DNA of 64,000 nucleotides from Coprobacillus cateniformis. Lineage in GTDB: Bacteria; Bacillota_I; Bacilli_A; Erysipelotrichales; Coprobacillaceae. A model generated the notes under the pieces. It was not told the origin of the DNA, did not search any database, and was given only the letters and a program-made list of their open reading frames with translations. Positions 18,321 through 26,118 of this stretch are shown one piece after another. The stretch lies in assembly GCF_009767585.1 (NCBI RefSeq), contig NZ_WSNW01000001.1, forward strand, positions 310,001 through 374,000, written 5' to 3'. The first letter of the stretch is position 1. Each line of letters begins with the position of its first letter. The position numbers were made by a program, and so were the translations under genes.

Positions 18321-18347
18321 ATACTTTGAATATTCAGCCATTTTTTA
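18314..18347 (+). terminator. intrinsic terminator between convergent kinase and regulator genes
   Basis: TGGCTGAATA and TATTCAGCCA form a perfect 10-bp stem with a 7-base loop, followed by TTTTTT. It overlaps the stop codons of both convergent genes. Confidence 0.9.
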
Positions 18348-19055
18348 TTGAGATTCTAGATATTTAAAGAGGACTTCTTTAAATTCTTTATATTTCTTTT
18401 TAGATATAGGTAACATATCTTTATTTGTCATTGTGATTGTTGCACTATCAAATCTTTCAATATGTTCAAGATTCACAATAAAACTTCTTTGAATTTTAAA
18501 GAAATCACATTCCAACAATGCTTTCTTAATTTCTGTAATGGATTTTATAGTTCCATAGAATGCACCTCTTGTAGAGTGAATTTTATATTCTCTATATGCT
18601 GTTTCTATGTATAGTATTTCTTTTGTATCAAAAACTATGTTTCCTTCTGTTGTATGAAAGACAAAAGATCTGCTTGTATCCTCTAACCTTTTCATTGCTC
18701 TTTCTAATTCACTAATAAAGAACTGTTCTTTTACAGGCTTTTTCATATATTGAAATGCATTGACAAGAAATGATTGATTAAAATAATTCATATGACTTGT
18801 AATAAATATTATCATACACTCTGGCTGTATATTATGAATCATCTGTGCAATGTTAATACCATTGCCATCATTTAATTCAATATCTAAATAAACCAAGTCA
18901 TAATCTTTTTTCATAATACTATTCATTAATTCTCTTGAATCATAAAATGAATCTACATATAAAGAGACATCATCATTTGTTTCCTTATATGTCATTAAAC
19001 GCTTGAAGATATCGTTCACATAATATGCTTCATCATCACAAATTGCTATGTTCAT
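18345..19055 (-). CDS. LytTR response regulator (second paralogue)
   Basis: A 236-residue AgrA-type regulator similar in length and layout to the one at 16313. The receiver has D7/D8, phosphoacceptor D58 in LVYLDIEL and the KKPVKEQF lysine; the LytTR domain includes YIETAYREYKIHST and FFKIQRSFIVNLEHIERF. It lies 20 bases after a third LytTR gene on the same strand, in one transcript. No kinase gene is adjacent on this strand, so it either uses the AgrC-like kinase across the terminator or is an orphan. Confidence 0.92.
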   Translation of the reverse strand: MNIAICDDEAYYVNDIFKRLMTYKETNDDVSLYVDSFYDSRELMNSIMKKDYDLVYLDIELNDGNGINIAQMIHNIQPECMIIFITSHMNYFNQSFLVNAFQYMKKPVKEQFFISELERAMKRLEDTSRSFVFHTTEGNIVFDTKEILYIETAYREYKIHSTRGAFYGTIKSITEIKKALLECDFFKIQRSFIVNLEHIERFDSATITMTNKDMLPISKKKYKEFKEVLFKYLESQ

Positions 19056-19075
19056 AAATAAATCTCCCTCTTTAT

Positions 19076-19798
19076 TTACTTTCTTTGTTTTCTTAAAAAT
19101 TCTTCAAATTCTAAATGGTTTTGAATTAACATTCCTTTACTTGTTGAAAAAACTTCTCTTGTTTTGAGTATTGCATTTCTGTCAGTTAGAAAGTCAAGAC
19201 ATTTCATATTGATTAGCACACTTTGATTGACTTGAATAAACCATCTTGCTCTTAGTGCTGGTCTAAGTTTATAACGATTCTTAACATGGGTCATAAAATG
19301 TTCTTCATTAACAGTAACAATTTCTAAATCATTGTAATATGTTTCTACATATTTAATTTCATCTACACTAAAAACACGCTTTCTAGCAATATCTCTTATT
19401 GGAACAACAAATTTTATGTTTTGACTTCTATACCAATCTAATGCATAATTCATGACATCTTTAAATTTATTTGTGTCAATTGGCTTTAATAAATATTCTA
19501 AAGCATGTACTTGAAATGCTTCTTGAACTTGTCTGTATTTATCACTTATAAAAATAACACGACATGCTGGATTAGCTTTTCTCAGTATTTGTGCAGCTTC
19601 AACTCCTTTCCCATTTTCTATATTCATTTCAATAAATGCAAATTGATAGGAATGTTTCTTTACACTGTCTATCAAATCCTTAATGTTTGAATACGTGTAT
19701 GTATTCAATGGTATTTCCTTTTCATCGAAGCATTGAACTATCTTTTTCTCGATTAAATTTAGATAATCCAATTGATCGTCGCAAACCACTATGTTCAT
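19076..19798 (-). CDS. LytTR regulator with an atypical receiver (Asp to Glu)
   Basis: A 240-residue regulator with receiver plus LytTR domains. D7/D8 and the LKPI lysine are present, but the phosphoacceptor position has Glu57 (FAFIEMNIENG) where both neighbours have Asp (YLDI). A Glu there can mimic permanent phosphorylation or leave the receiver phosphorylation-independent. The LytTR domain has YVETYYNDLEIVTV and WFIQVNQSVLINMKCLDFL. GGGGAGG precedes the ATG. It heads the two-gene operon. Candidate 21-bp repeats lie just upstream of its -35, suggesting control by a LytTR protein. Confidence 0.9.
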   Translation of the reverse strand: MNIVVCDDQLDYLNLIEKKIVQCFDEKEIPLNTYTYSNIKDLIDSVKKHSYQFAFIEMNIENGKGVEAAQILRKANPACRVIFISDKYRQVQEAFQVHALEYLLKPIDTNKFKDVMNYALDWYRSQNIKFVVPIRDIARKRVFSVDEIKYVETYYNDLEIVTVNEEHFMTHVKNRYKLRPALRARWFIQVNQSVLINMKCLDFLTDRNAILKTREVFSTSKGMLIQNHLEFEEFLRKQRK

Positions 19799-19836
19799 TA
19801 TAAATCCTCCCCTTCATATTGAACTTTGCATATCTT

Positions 19837-19864
19837 ATTTTACCTAATATTACCAAAATAGTCA
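19837..19864 (-). promoter_or_regulatory. promoter of the two-gene LytTR operon
   Basis: On the minus strand TGACTA (19859-19864) and TAAAAT (19837-19842) are 16 bp apart, about 40 bases before the start codon. Confidence 0.6.
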
Positions 19865-19870
19865 GTACAC

Positions 19871-19905
19871 TTTTATGCCCATTTTGGGTATTTTTACGCC
19901 TATTT
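19871..19905. promoter_or_regulatory. candidate LytTR operator upstream of the LytTR operon
   Basis: TTTTATGCCCATTT starts at 19871 and TTTTACGCCTATTT at 19892, exactly 21 bp apart. The repeats lie 7 bp upstream of the -35 element on the minus strand, a classical activator position. Confidence 0.5.
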
Positions 19906-19992
19906 GTCGAAAATTGTATTTTAGCTCAAATTTTCACATAAAAAAACATTTGCAAAACGCAAGAAAATTACCTAATGCAAATTCTATTAGTG

Positions 19993-19998
19993 TATAAT
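19993..19998 (+). promoter_or_regulatory. -10 element of the XRE regulator gene
   Basis: TATAAT lies 21 bases before the ATG, with a weak TTACCT 19 bp upstream as possible -35. The resulting leader is very short and the ribosome binding site AAGGTGGTG is within it. Confidence 0.55.
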
Positions 19999-20018
19999 AT
20001 GCGCAAGGTGGTGAAATC

Positions 20019-20273
20019 ATGAGTATTGGAGAAAGATTAAAAACATTAAGATTAGAAGCTGGATTATCACAAAGACAAGTTGCTGAAACATTAAAGATGT
20101 CTAAACCTATTGTTTCACAATATGAATCTAACCAGAGAACACCTTCTTTAGGAAAATTAATTCGTTTCTCTCGTTTCTATAATGCTTCATTAGATTACAT
20201 TTGCGAAAACGTTGATGAAAAGAATGCGTATTTTGGTGATATCAAGTCATTACTCGAAAAAGACAAAAAATAA
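20019..20273 (+). CDS. XRE family transcriptional regulator
   Basis: An 84-residue protein that is little more than a lambda-repressor-type HTH_3 domain: GERLKTLRLEAGLSQRQVAE, then TLKMSKPIVSQYESNQRTPS and LDYICENVDE. Such small regulators often autoregulate or act on a neighbouring operon. It is divergent from the LytTR operon, sharing a 220-bp region that holds both promoters and the 19871-19905 repeats, so cross-control is plausible. An intrinsic terminator follows directly. Confidence 0.9.
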   Translation: MSIGERLKTLRLEAGLSQRQVAETLKMSKPIVSQYESNQRTPSLGKLIRFSRFYNASLDYICENVDEKNAYFGDIKSLLEKDKK

Positions 20274-20278
20274 CATAA

Positions 20279-20309
20279 AAGGTTGTAGCTCGACATGTTA
20301 CAACTTTTT
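20279..20309 (+). terminator. intrinsic terminator of the XRE gene
   Basis: GTTGTA (20282-20287) pairs with TACAAC (20299-20304), extended by A-T and G-T pairs, followed by TTTTT. Confidence 0.75.
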
Positions 20310-20395
20310 ATTTCAATTTTTTCTGACGAATTTATATGAATCTAAAACAAAATAACTTCATATCTGATTTTATTCTTTCTTATTTGAAAAATGTT

Positions 20396-20640
20396 GATAT
20401 AATGAGTCTTGTCTTTAAAGATAGTACCTATGCAAAAACAAAACCATAAAACATCAACAGAAAATGAACTTAAAATAAAATCAAATTTAGAAAGGGATTT
20501 TTCTCATCAGCAAAATTGTTTTTGTATAGAAGATACATTGATAATAACGACTTAGCCTAAAAGAACCTGGCTACTCGGCATTATGAATGTATAGATGAAT
20601 CGATTCCTATCAGATAAAAAGATTTATCATGTCTACATCA
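20396..20640 (+). pseudogene. decayed reading frame, possibly an IS3-type integrase fragment
   Basis: A TG-extended TATAAT at 20396-20403 precedes a 41-codon frame at 20430-20555 (MQKQNHKTSTENELK...). It reads NLERDFSH, then DTLIITT, a stop, PKRTWLLGIMNV. The order resembles the NLLDRDF...DITYI...WLYLA...MDL pattern of IS3-family transposases, so a badly decayed fragment is my preferred reading. Identity is weak. The alternative is a small noncoding transcript that ends at the strong terminator at 20651-20689. Confidence 0.3.
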
Positions 20641-20650
20641 GGTAGACACC

Positions 20651-20689
20651 AAGGTTGTTTCTAAACGTATACCTAGAAACAACCTTTTT
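20651..20689 (+). terminator. strong intrinsic terminator
   Basis: GGTTGTTTCTA and TAGAAACAACC form an 11-bp stem with a 10-base loop, followed by TTTTT. No intact gene precedes it, so it marks the end of an unidentified or lost transcript. Confidence 0.85.
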
Positions 20690-20744
20690 ATTAAAAAAAC
20701 ATAGCATTAATATATATGTAAAAAGAGATAAGATTGACTTATCA

Positions 20745-20763
20745 CCAATGGGGTCAACTTAAG
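20745..20763. repeat. left terminal inverted repeat of the decayed IS
   Basis: A 19-bp sequence that matches the reverse complement of 21781-21799 without mismatch. Confidence 0.9.
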
Positions 20764-20918
20764 CATGAGTTTAATTTGATCTTTTTTTGCTATCTTATAT
20801 TTCATTTTTCTTTACTTCATCAATATCAATAATCATTGTAGTTAAGTTTGTATTTATCATGTGGCTTTATTATATATTAGTTTCGTTTTATAATGTAGTT
20901 AAGGAAAGAGGTGATTCT

Positions 20919-21119
20919 ATGTTTGTTAGAGCTATTAAAAATAATAAAGGTGATCCTCATACCTATTTCTGTGCTCTTGTTCAGTCCTACAGAGATCAAA
21001 CTGGAACTCCTAAACATCGTGTCCTTATTAACTTTGGTCTTGTCCCTGCTGATAGTGTTCCTTATCTTAAGGCTGCTTTTTCTAAAAATAAGCCTAAACT
21101 TGTCTATGAAGAAAAATAG
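20919..21119 (+). pseudogene. truncated IS1634-like transposase (N-terminal 66 residues)
   Basis: MFVRAIKNNKGDPHTYF followed by ALVQSYRDQTGTPKHRVL and INFGLVPADS resembles the conserved first 60 residues of IS1634-family transposases (a small beta-rich domain with YRD..G.PK..V..NFG). An AAAGAGGTG ribosome binding site precedes the ATG. The frame stops at 21119 and the catalytic DDE part is missing. Short frames downstream (to about 21524) are probable remains of the same gene out of frame. It lies inside the 19-bp inverted repeats. Confidence 0.7.
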
Positions 21120-21780
21120 TGTAGTCAAGATTTCTGCTATCTCTCAACTTCTTTTTGACTTCAATTCTTACATCCAATCTGATTTGATTCAATCTGTTAC
21201 TGGTAAAAGAAAACAGGATTTCACCAGAAATAGAAATATGATGATTTTAAAGTTGATGCAAAAATTCTATTTTTCAATATTGTAGGGCTTTTTAAAAATG
21301 GGTTGAATAAGCAACTGGAAAAGAATTACAGGAGTGATGAAAATCAATATCTATACAATATAAACATTGTACAGTTCCATGAAATGATTAAAGAATCAGA
21401 TATAATAGAATCAATGATAAAGAAAAAGAAATATTCAATTCAGAAGAAACTCAGAAAGATAAGCTCATTAATTGACAAAATAAAAGTGCCTATCCGTGAA
21501 AATAGGCACAATGAACGTTGGTGAAAAATCGTAGTCAGTGGATTTCCATACAGATTTACCCTTGATGGTCGAAACTATCCCAAACTCATAAGATATAAAG
21601 GAACATTAATGACCAAACGTCCGTAGTTAAGACTATAATTAGTATAACACGATGACAGTTCAGAAAAAACAGTAAAAATTCATATAGGGCTTTTACGTTC
21701 TTTTTTTTATAGAATGAGATGGAAAATGAGATAATGATTTATAATTTTGTTTTCCCACTAAAAAAAACGGAATCAGCTTT

Positions 21781-21799
21781 CTTAAGTTGACCCCATTGG
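21781..21799. repeat. right terminal inverted repeat of the decayed IS
   Basis: The exact inverse of 20745-20763; it ends 10 bp before the 3' end of the broken toxin gene. Confidence 0.9.
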
Positions 21800-21809
21800 A
21801 GATGCATTA

Positions 21810-22121
21810 TTATTTAGCATATCTAATATGATTTTCTTTAAATGATTCAATATCAAATACATATATTATTTTTTCAATCTCATCCACTATATAATATCAT
21901 TTGTATCCAATGTCGATAATAATGGCTTTTCTAATATTTTTCTTACCAAGTACCGCTGGATATAGATATGGATTTGTTTCAATTCTTTTAACAACATTCT
22001 GATAGATAAGACTGACTATTTTATTAGCATAGTTATTATTATGGTATTCACTGATATAAAAATTGAGTATTGATTTTAACTTATTTTAAAATTCATCTTC
22101 AAAAATAACTCTATAAGCCAT
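21810..22121 (-). pseudogene. RelE/ParE-type toxin gene with two nonsense codons
   Basis: Read from the ATG at 22121, which overlaps the antitoxin stop, the frame gives MAYRVIFEDEF, TAA, NKLKSILNFYISEYHNNNYA... and then RIETNPYLYPAVLGKK, KAIIIDIGYK, TGA, YYIVDEIEKIIYVFDI, ending in a TAA at 21810. The order YPAV...R.....YYI.Y.VDE....I..V is the RelE/ParE signature. Two in-frame stops at codons 12 and about 75 inactivate it, while the frame is otherwise kept over 104 codons, so decay is recent. The paired antitoxin gene is intact. Confidence 0.7.
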
Positions 22122-22293
22122 ACTGCTCGTTCAACAGTTCTCCAAACTCTCTAGCATCAATACCTTCAACTTGACCCAATCTGATTTTCTTTAGTTTCTT
22201 TTCATTTCTGCTTAAGACTTTTAAGTCCTCTAATTCTTCATCTGTTATGAGATTGTATTCTGTACCATCTACTATTGTTCTTCTATATTCCAT
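22111..22293 (-). CDS. probable antitoxin of a broken RelBE/ParDE-like module
   Basis: A 60-residue acidic protein, MEYRRTIVDGTEYNLITDEE and on to RLGQVEGIDAREFGELL, with no clear HTH. I chose the ATG at 22293 because AGGAG lies 9 bases upstream. Its 3' end overlaps the start of the RelE/ParE toxin reading frame by 11 bases, the usual antitoxin-toxin arrangement, which is the main reason for the call. The family is not one I recognise by sequence alone. Without a working toxin it is probably a relic or an anti-addiction factor. Confidence 0.55.
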   Translation of the reverse strand: MEYRRTIVDGTEYNLITDEELEDLKVLSRNEKKLKKIRLGQVEGIDAREFGELLNEQYGL

Positions 22294-22444
22294 ACTAATC
22301 ATCTCCTTATTTCATGTTAATTATGTCATAATTTCTTATAAATGCTATCAGTAATAATATGATTTATACCTAATTAACATCACTCTCCTGGTATATTATA
22401 AATGACTTATTTAATAGTCATGATTAATATACCTTTTCCTTTCT
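22294..22444. other. intergenic, nothing recognised
   Basis: AT-rich spacer upstream of the antitoxin with the antitoxin ribosome binding site near its left end. No terminator or convincing operator seen. Confidence 0.4.
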
Positions 22445-22654
22445 CTATATTTTGTTTAGAATTGAATTGTGAATGTGTACTTTGATTTTTCTCTCCTTTT
22501 TAGTATTATCATTATTCATGAAAGTATTTTCAAAAACTTCAATAATCTCTCTATCTCTAATCTGCTTCACTTTATTGTTTTCTATAAAATCCCATGTCAT
22601 TGCCAATGCGAATGCACCTTTTACATCTAAGGAATTATATTTAAGTTTTATCTC
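22445..22654 (-). pseudogene. C-terminal gene fragment of unknown origin
   Basis: A 69-codon open frame without a start, from just after a TAA at 22655-22657 to a TAG at 22445. It reads KLKYNSLDVKGAFALAMTW, DFIENNKVKQIRDREII and ends in HNSILNKI. It looks like a genuine coding remnant by composition but I do not recognise the family. It lies directly behind the first nucleotidyltransferase copy on the same strand, where a rearrangement may have cut off its front. Confidence 0.35.
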
Positions 22655-22666
22655 TTACTTCAATAA

Positions 22667-23566
22667 TCATAGATGATTTGGATATACACCTTTATCAATA
22701 AGTTTATGTATACTTTCTTTCACAGATTCTTTATCTTCTTTGTATGTCACTCCAAACCACTCATCTTGTGATTTTAAGACTTCAACCCTTATTTGTTGTT
22801 CTTTTAATAAATCACCTATAATTGTTGGTAAAAGATATTCTGTTTTTAGATCAGTTGAGTCTAACTTTTCTAAGAATATTTGAAATTTATCTTCTAAAAC
22901 ATTAATAAACTCTGGATAAAGCCCCCACATATTCATAGATACAATCGAATCTAAATCAATAACCTGATCATTCACGACTGCATGATTATTCCTTTTCTCA
23001 ATATTATGTGTTTCTACAATGTCAACTAACTTGTGATCTAAACTCACTTGACAGATTCCTCTTGTGACACCACCATTATCACTCAATGTATTCTTTAATA
23101 TAAATCCTACCATACATGCTGGTAATACATCACATTCATGTTTTGTGGTTAAATATTGATAAGCAACTTGATAAGCTTCTTTACCATAATAATCATCTGC
23201 ATTAATAACTAAGAATGGTTCATGAATCAGTCCTTTACATGCTAAAATAGCCTGACCTGTTCCCCATGGTTTCTTTCTCTCTTTAAATATCTCCTTGTAT
23301 TGAGTAGGAATATTTGATAACTCCTGAAATGCATATTCAACATGTATTTTCTTTTTCATTCTTTGACCTATGATTTCATCAAAATCTTTTTCTAAGTCTT
23401 TTCTAATCACAAAAACAACCTTATTAAAACCTGCTTGAATCGCATCATAAATAGAATAATCCATAATAATTTCACCATTTGGTCCGACTGGTTCTAATTG
23501 TTTAATTCCTCCACCAAAACGGCTTCCAATTCCTGCTGCCATGACAACTAATGTTACATCTTTCAA
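22667..23566 (-). CDS. sugar nucleotidyltransferase (NTP_transferase), copy A
   Basis: A 299-residue NDP-sugar pyrophosphorylase-like protein. The nucleotide-binding motif MAAGIGSRFGGGIKQLEPVG is near the start, and LVINADDYYGKEAY gives the Asp pair for metal and sugar-phosphate binding. I place the start at the TTG at 23564-23566, since AAGGAG lies 10 bases upstream and this aligns exactly with the ATG of copy B; the frame to the ATG at 23587 would contain the ribosome binding site itself. It activates a sugar-1-phosphate for surface polymer synthesis; the exact sugar is unknown. A near-identical copy lies at 44317-45216. Confidence 0.85.
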   Translation of the reverse strand: MKDVTLVVMAAGIGSRFGGGIKQLEPVGPNGEIIMDYSIYDAIQAGFNKVVFVIRKDLEKDFDEIIGQRMKKKIHVEYAFQELSNIPTQYKEIFKERKKPWGTGQAILACKGLIHEPFLVINADDYYGKEAYQVAYQYLTTKHECDVLPACMVGFILKNTLSDNGGVTRGICQVSLDHKLVDIVETHNIEKRNNHAVVNDQVIDLDSIVSMNMWGLYPEFINVLEDKFQIFLEKLDSTDLKTEYLLPTIIGDLLKEQQIRVEVLKSQDEWFGVTYKEDKESVKESIHKLIDKGVYPNHL

Positions 23567-23658
23567 TTGATTCTCACTCCTTTTCATTATTGTATAATGT
23601 ATAAAAACAAATTACAATGATAAAAGAGCATTAATAACTATAATTGAATGTAGCATCT

Positions 23659-24858
23659 TTAATTATTATCATCAACATCTAAACCTGTTCCATCTAATGC
23701 GCCTGATTCTCGTAACAACTGATTTCCAAAATAACCACATAATCGTTCTAAAAAATAATTATTTCTCATATAAATTTTTAAAACAGTGTAGTATGCTACT
23801 GTGTTTGGATCTTGATGAGGATTTTTTATAAATGCATAAATAGAGCGCAAATGAATAAGCGAAGTATTATATTTATTTATTAATTGTTCTTTTGACATTA
23901 TTTTCCTACCCATACTTAATCGTCTTTGAGTGTCGATGAGATTGAATTTTTTATCAAATATATAATGACGTAAATCATATGAAAACTGATCTATTTCTAC
24001 AGATATTTTTAATTCTTGCATGATATGAGAAATAGCATTATCAATATTATCTTGTTTAGAGTATATATCTATGAGATGCGAAAATACTTTCCATATCATG
24101 ATTACGTTTTCACGTTTAAGTTTTAATAATGATAAATCTTTTCCTAATAATGCTTTTAGTGAATCTGCTGTTATATCTATAGTACCATTTATATTAATCT
24201 TGCTTATTATCCAATGCGAAATTTGTTTTGAATAAATAACAGATAACTCTAGAAAATCTAATTGTTGCTGTGTAAGTGTCTTTTTTAATGGACTCACATG
24301 ACCTCGTGATGGATGATAACTTCTAATTCCTCCATATGAGTCTACAATTAATTCAAATAAATTTCCTTCAATAGATTCATCTACTGCTTTTTTATCTACT
24401 TTAACCATACTCATAGAACTTAAAAACTTCTTTTCAAATGCTTTTATGGTAGGGGTCAATTGCATAGCCCAGTAACTTTTCACCCATGTTCTTATTGTTT
24501 CAACATCACGATTTCTAACTTTTTTATCAGAATTGGTCAAACATACACAATAAGATCTATAAACTTCTCTAGTCGGCCCAGATGGATGAATTAGGCGTAA
24601 TCTTCCTCCCTCAAAATAAACACTTCCTACTTTATCATCATGTTCTGATGTAAACAATGGTTGACTCCCTAAAATAACACCACTTTTCGCTTCTACCAGT
24701 CTAGGCAAAACAACAGGTGAATCATCTTTATCAGTAGTAGTATCTTGCTTTTTAGAGATTTCTGGTTGTGCAGTTGCTCTTAAAGGTGGGAGGGTTAATT
24801 TTGTTTCACTTCTTTGAGCGGTATCTTTCTTTATTGGGGGCATTGGTATTCTATCCAT
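23659..24858 (-). CDS. conserved protein of unknown function, paralogue 3 of a tandem trio
   Basis: A 399-residue protein without signal peptide or membrane segment. Residues 1-60 are rich in Pro, Thr and Lys and look disordered. Then comes a shared module with SQPLFTSEHDDKVGSVYFEG, GRLRLIHPSGPT and a second block FELIVDSYGGIRSYHPSRGH, followed by a helical C-terminal half ending YFGNQLLRESGALD. The two genes upstream encode diverged proteins with the same blocks. I recognise no family. AAAGGAG precedes the ATG. The gene is followed on the same strand by the copy A nucleotidyltransferase after 92 bases. Function unknown; the position suggests a link to surface polysaccharide. Confidence 0.8.
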   Translation of the reverse strand: MDRIPMPPIKKDTAQRSETKLTLPPLRATAQPEISKKQDTTTDKDDSPVVLPRLVEAKSGVILGSQPLFTSEHDDKVGSVYFEGGRLRLIHPSGPTREVYRSYCVCLTNSDKKVRNRDVETIRTWVKSYWAMQLTPTIKAFEKKFLSSMSMVKVDKKAVDESIEGNLFELIVDSYGGIRSYHPSRGHVSPLKKTLTQQQLDFLELSVIYSKQISHWIISKININGTIDITADSLKALLGKDLSLLKLKRENVIMIWKVFSHLIDIYSKQDNIDNAISHIMQELKISVEIDQFSYDLRHYIFDKKFNLIDTQRRLSMGRKIMSKEQLINKYNTSLIHLRSIYAFIKNPHQDPNTVAYYTVLKIYMRNNYFLERLCGYFGNQLLRESGALDGTGLDVDDNN

Positions 24859-24936
24859 TCTTAACTCCTTTCTCTTATCTCGTTAAATGATATATAATAA
24901 TTCATTATTGAGATAAAACCATATCTATTTATAATA

Positions 24937-26103
24937 TTACTTTTTTCTTGTATGTAATTTTGTTTGGTCAATGACTTGTGTTTGTTCTAAAAGCAAATTT
25001 GCTAAATATCCTTTCATATAATGATAAAGAGGAGAACTGCTATCTTTAAGCCAAATATCAAAAATCTTATGCCCCACAAATTCATGGATATCTTGATTGA
25101 AATCTTTTGAAATATCTTGAGCCGTAGATATAAGCCAACTGTCTTGATAAGGTGTTATCAATTTTTCATATAGTTTTTCAATATCTTTTGAAGTTGTCGC
25201 ACTCATAAGGCAATAATCATTTTTTAAAAGTTGTTTTTGATTCTTCTTTTTAAAAGCTGTAATATATGAAATAAATTCATCAACCCCACTAAACTTTAGC
25301 GCATATTGATAAGCCTTTATAATATTTTGAGGAATAAAAATATCTCTCAATGCAGTTTCAACACTTCTCATTGCCATATCTTCTTTATCCTCTTCATTAT
25401 TTCTTGGTAGTAAACTTCCAAGAAAATAATAAATTTCTTTATTGGCAGTAATATAATCTATTCTGTTTGCAAATGAACTTATAATTATAACAACAATTTC
25501 TTCTATGTATTTAATAACATAATATAATAAATCTGTGTCAAGGTTCACACCTATTGAGGTATAAGGAGTAACCCTTCCTTCTGATGGATGAATTCCAACA
25601 ATAGTCCCTTCCTTATCAAGATGTAATTCATATAACTTTCCTATCATAACTTGCTGCGGTTCTAACAATGAACCAACATCTTGAAATATCTTTTGAGTAT
25701 AATAGTTGCGAAAATATTGTTGAAAATCACTTAATTTCGGAAGAAATTGATGATCAGAACAAAAATTCTTAATCCATATCTTAATTTCAGAATAAATTTC
25801 TGGTTTTGAAATAGATAGACGATAAGGAATATATTCTTCTACCGTTGGTCCCATAGGATGAAACAAACGTATACGTCCTTCTGGATAGTAAATACTACCA
25901 ACACCTTTACTTCCTTGTGATACAAATAATGGTGATGTTCCAAGGATTTCTGGTTCTCTTGGCCTAACTAGCATCCTTTGTTGTGGGAGCGAAGTTATTT
26001 CAAACATAGGAACTGGCGGTAGTGGCGAAATTGTCTGTTCTTTCTCTGCATCTTTTGTCAGTTCACCAGATGTAGTACCTAAGTCATCAATTGTCTTAAA
26101 CAT
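24937..26103 (-). CDS. conserved protein of unknown function, paralogue 2 of a tandem trio
   Basis: A 388-residue relative of the flanking proteins. The N-terminal 40 residues are Pro/Thr/Glu-rich. The shared module reads LGTSPLFVSQGSKGVGSIYY, EGRIRLFHPMGPTVEEY, then LYELHLDKEGTIVGIHPSEG and RVTPY; the C-terminal half is helical and ends YLANLLLEQTQVID. No signal peptide, lipobox or membrane helix is visible, so it should be cytoplasmic unless exported by an unusual route. GGGAGG precedes the ATG. It lies 15 bases after paralogue 1 and 78 before paralogue 3, in one probable operon. Confidence 0.8.
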   Translation of the reverse strand: MFKTIDDLGTTSGELTKDAEKEQTISPLPPVPMFEITSLPQQRMLVRPREPEILGTSPLFVSQGSKGVGSIYYPEGRIRLFHPMGPTVEEYIPYRLSISKPEIYSEIKIWIKNFCSDHQFLPKLSDFQQYFRNYYTQKIFQDVGSLLEPQQVMIGKLYELHLDKEGTIVGIHPSEGRVTPYTSIGVNLDTDLLYYVIKYIEEIVVIIISSFANRIDYITANKEIYYFLGSLLPRNNEEDKEDMAMRSVETALRDIFIPQNIIKAYQYALKFSGVDEFISYITAFKKKNQKQLLKNDYCLMSATTSKDIEKLYEKLITPYQDSWLISTAQDISKDFNQDIHEFVGHKIFDIWLKDSSSPLYHYMKGYLANLLLEQTQVIDQTKLHTRKK

Positions 26104-26118
26104 GATAAACCTCCCTTC

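Larger units (their letters stand above)
20745..21799 (+). mobile_element. decayed IS element with perfect 19-bp terminal inverted repeats
   Basis: CCAATGGGGTCAACTTAAG (20745-20763) is the exact inverse of the sequence at 21781-21799. The 1055-bp interval contains the amino-terminal fragment of an IS1634/IS4-like transposase and then frameshifted remnants (about 21120-21524). Full IS1634-type elements are normally 1.5-2 kb, so this is an internally deleted, immobile copy. I see no clear target duplication: the left flank is TTATCA and the right flank AGATGC. A hairpin GTGCCTAT/ATAGGCAC lies at about 21486-21509 inside it. Confidence 0.75.

Noticed and set aside
20430..20555. A 41-residue frame ending in cysteines and acidic residues, considered as an AgrD-like signal peptide for the LytTR island
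   Set aside because: No AgrB gene, poor ribosome binding site, and the order of motifs fits an IS3 fragment better than AgrD.
20560..20693. A c-di-GMP or other known riboswitch
   Set aside because: The conserved core segments of the known classes are absent and no gene follows the terminator in a usable position.
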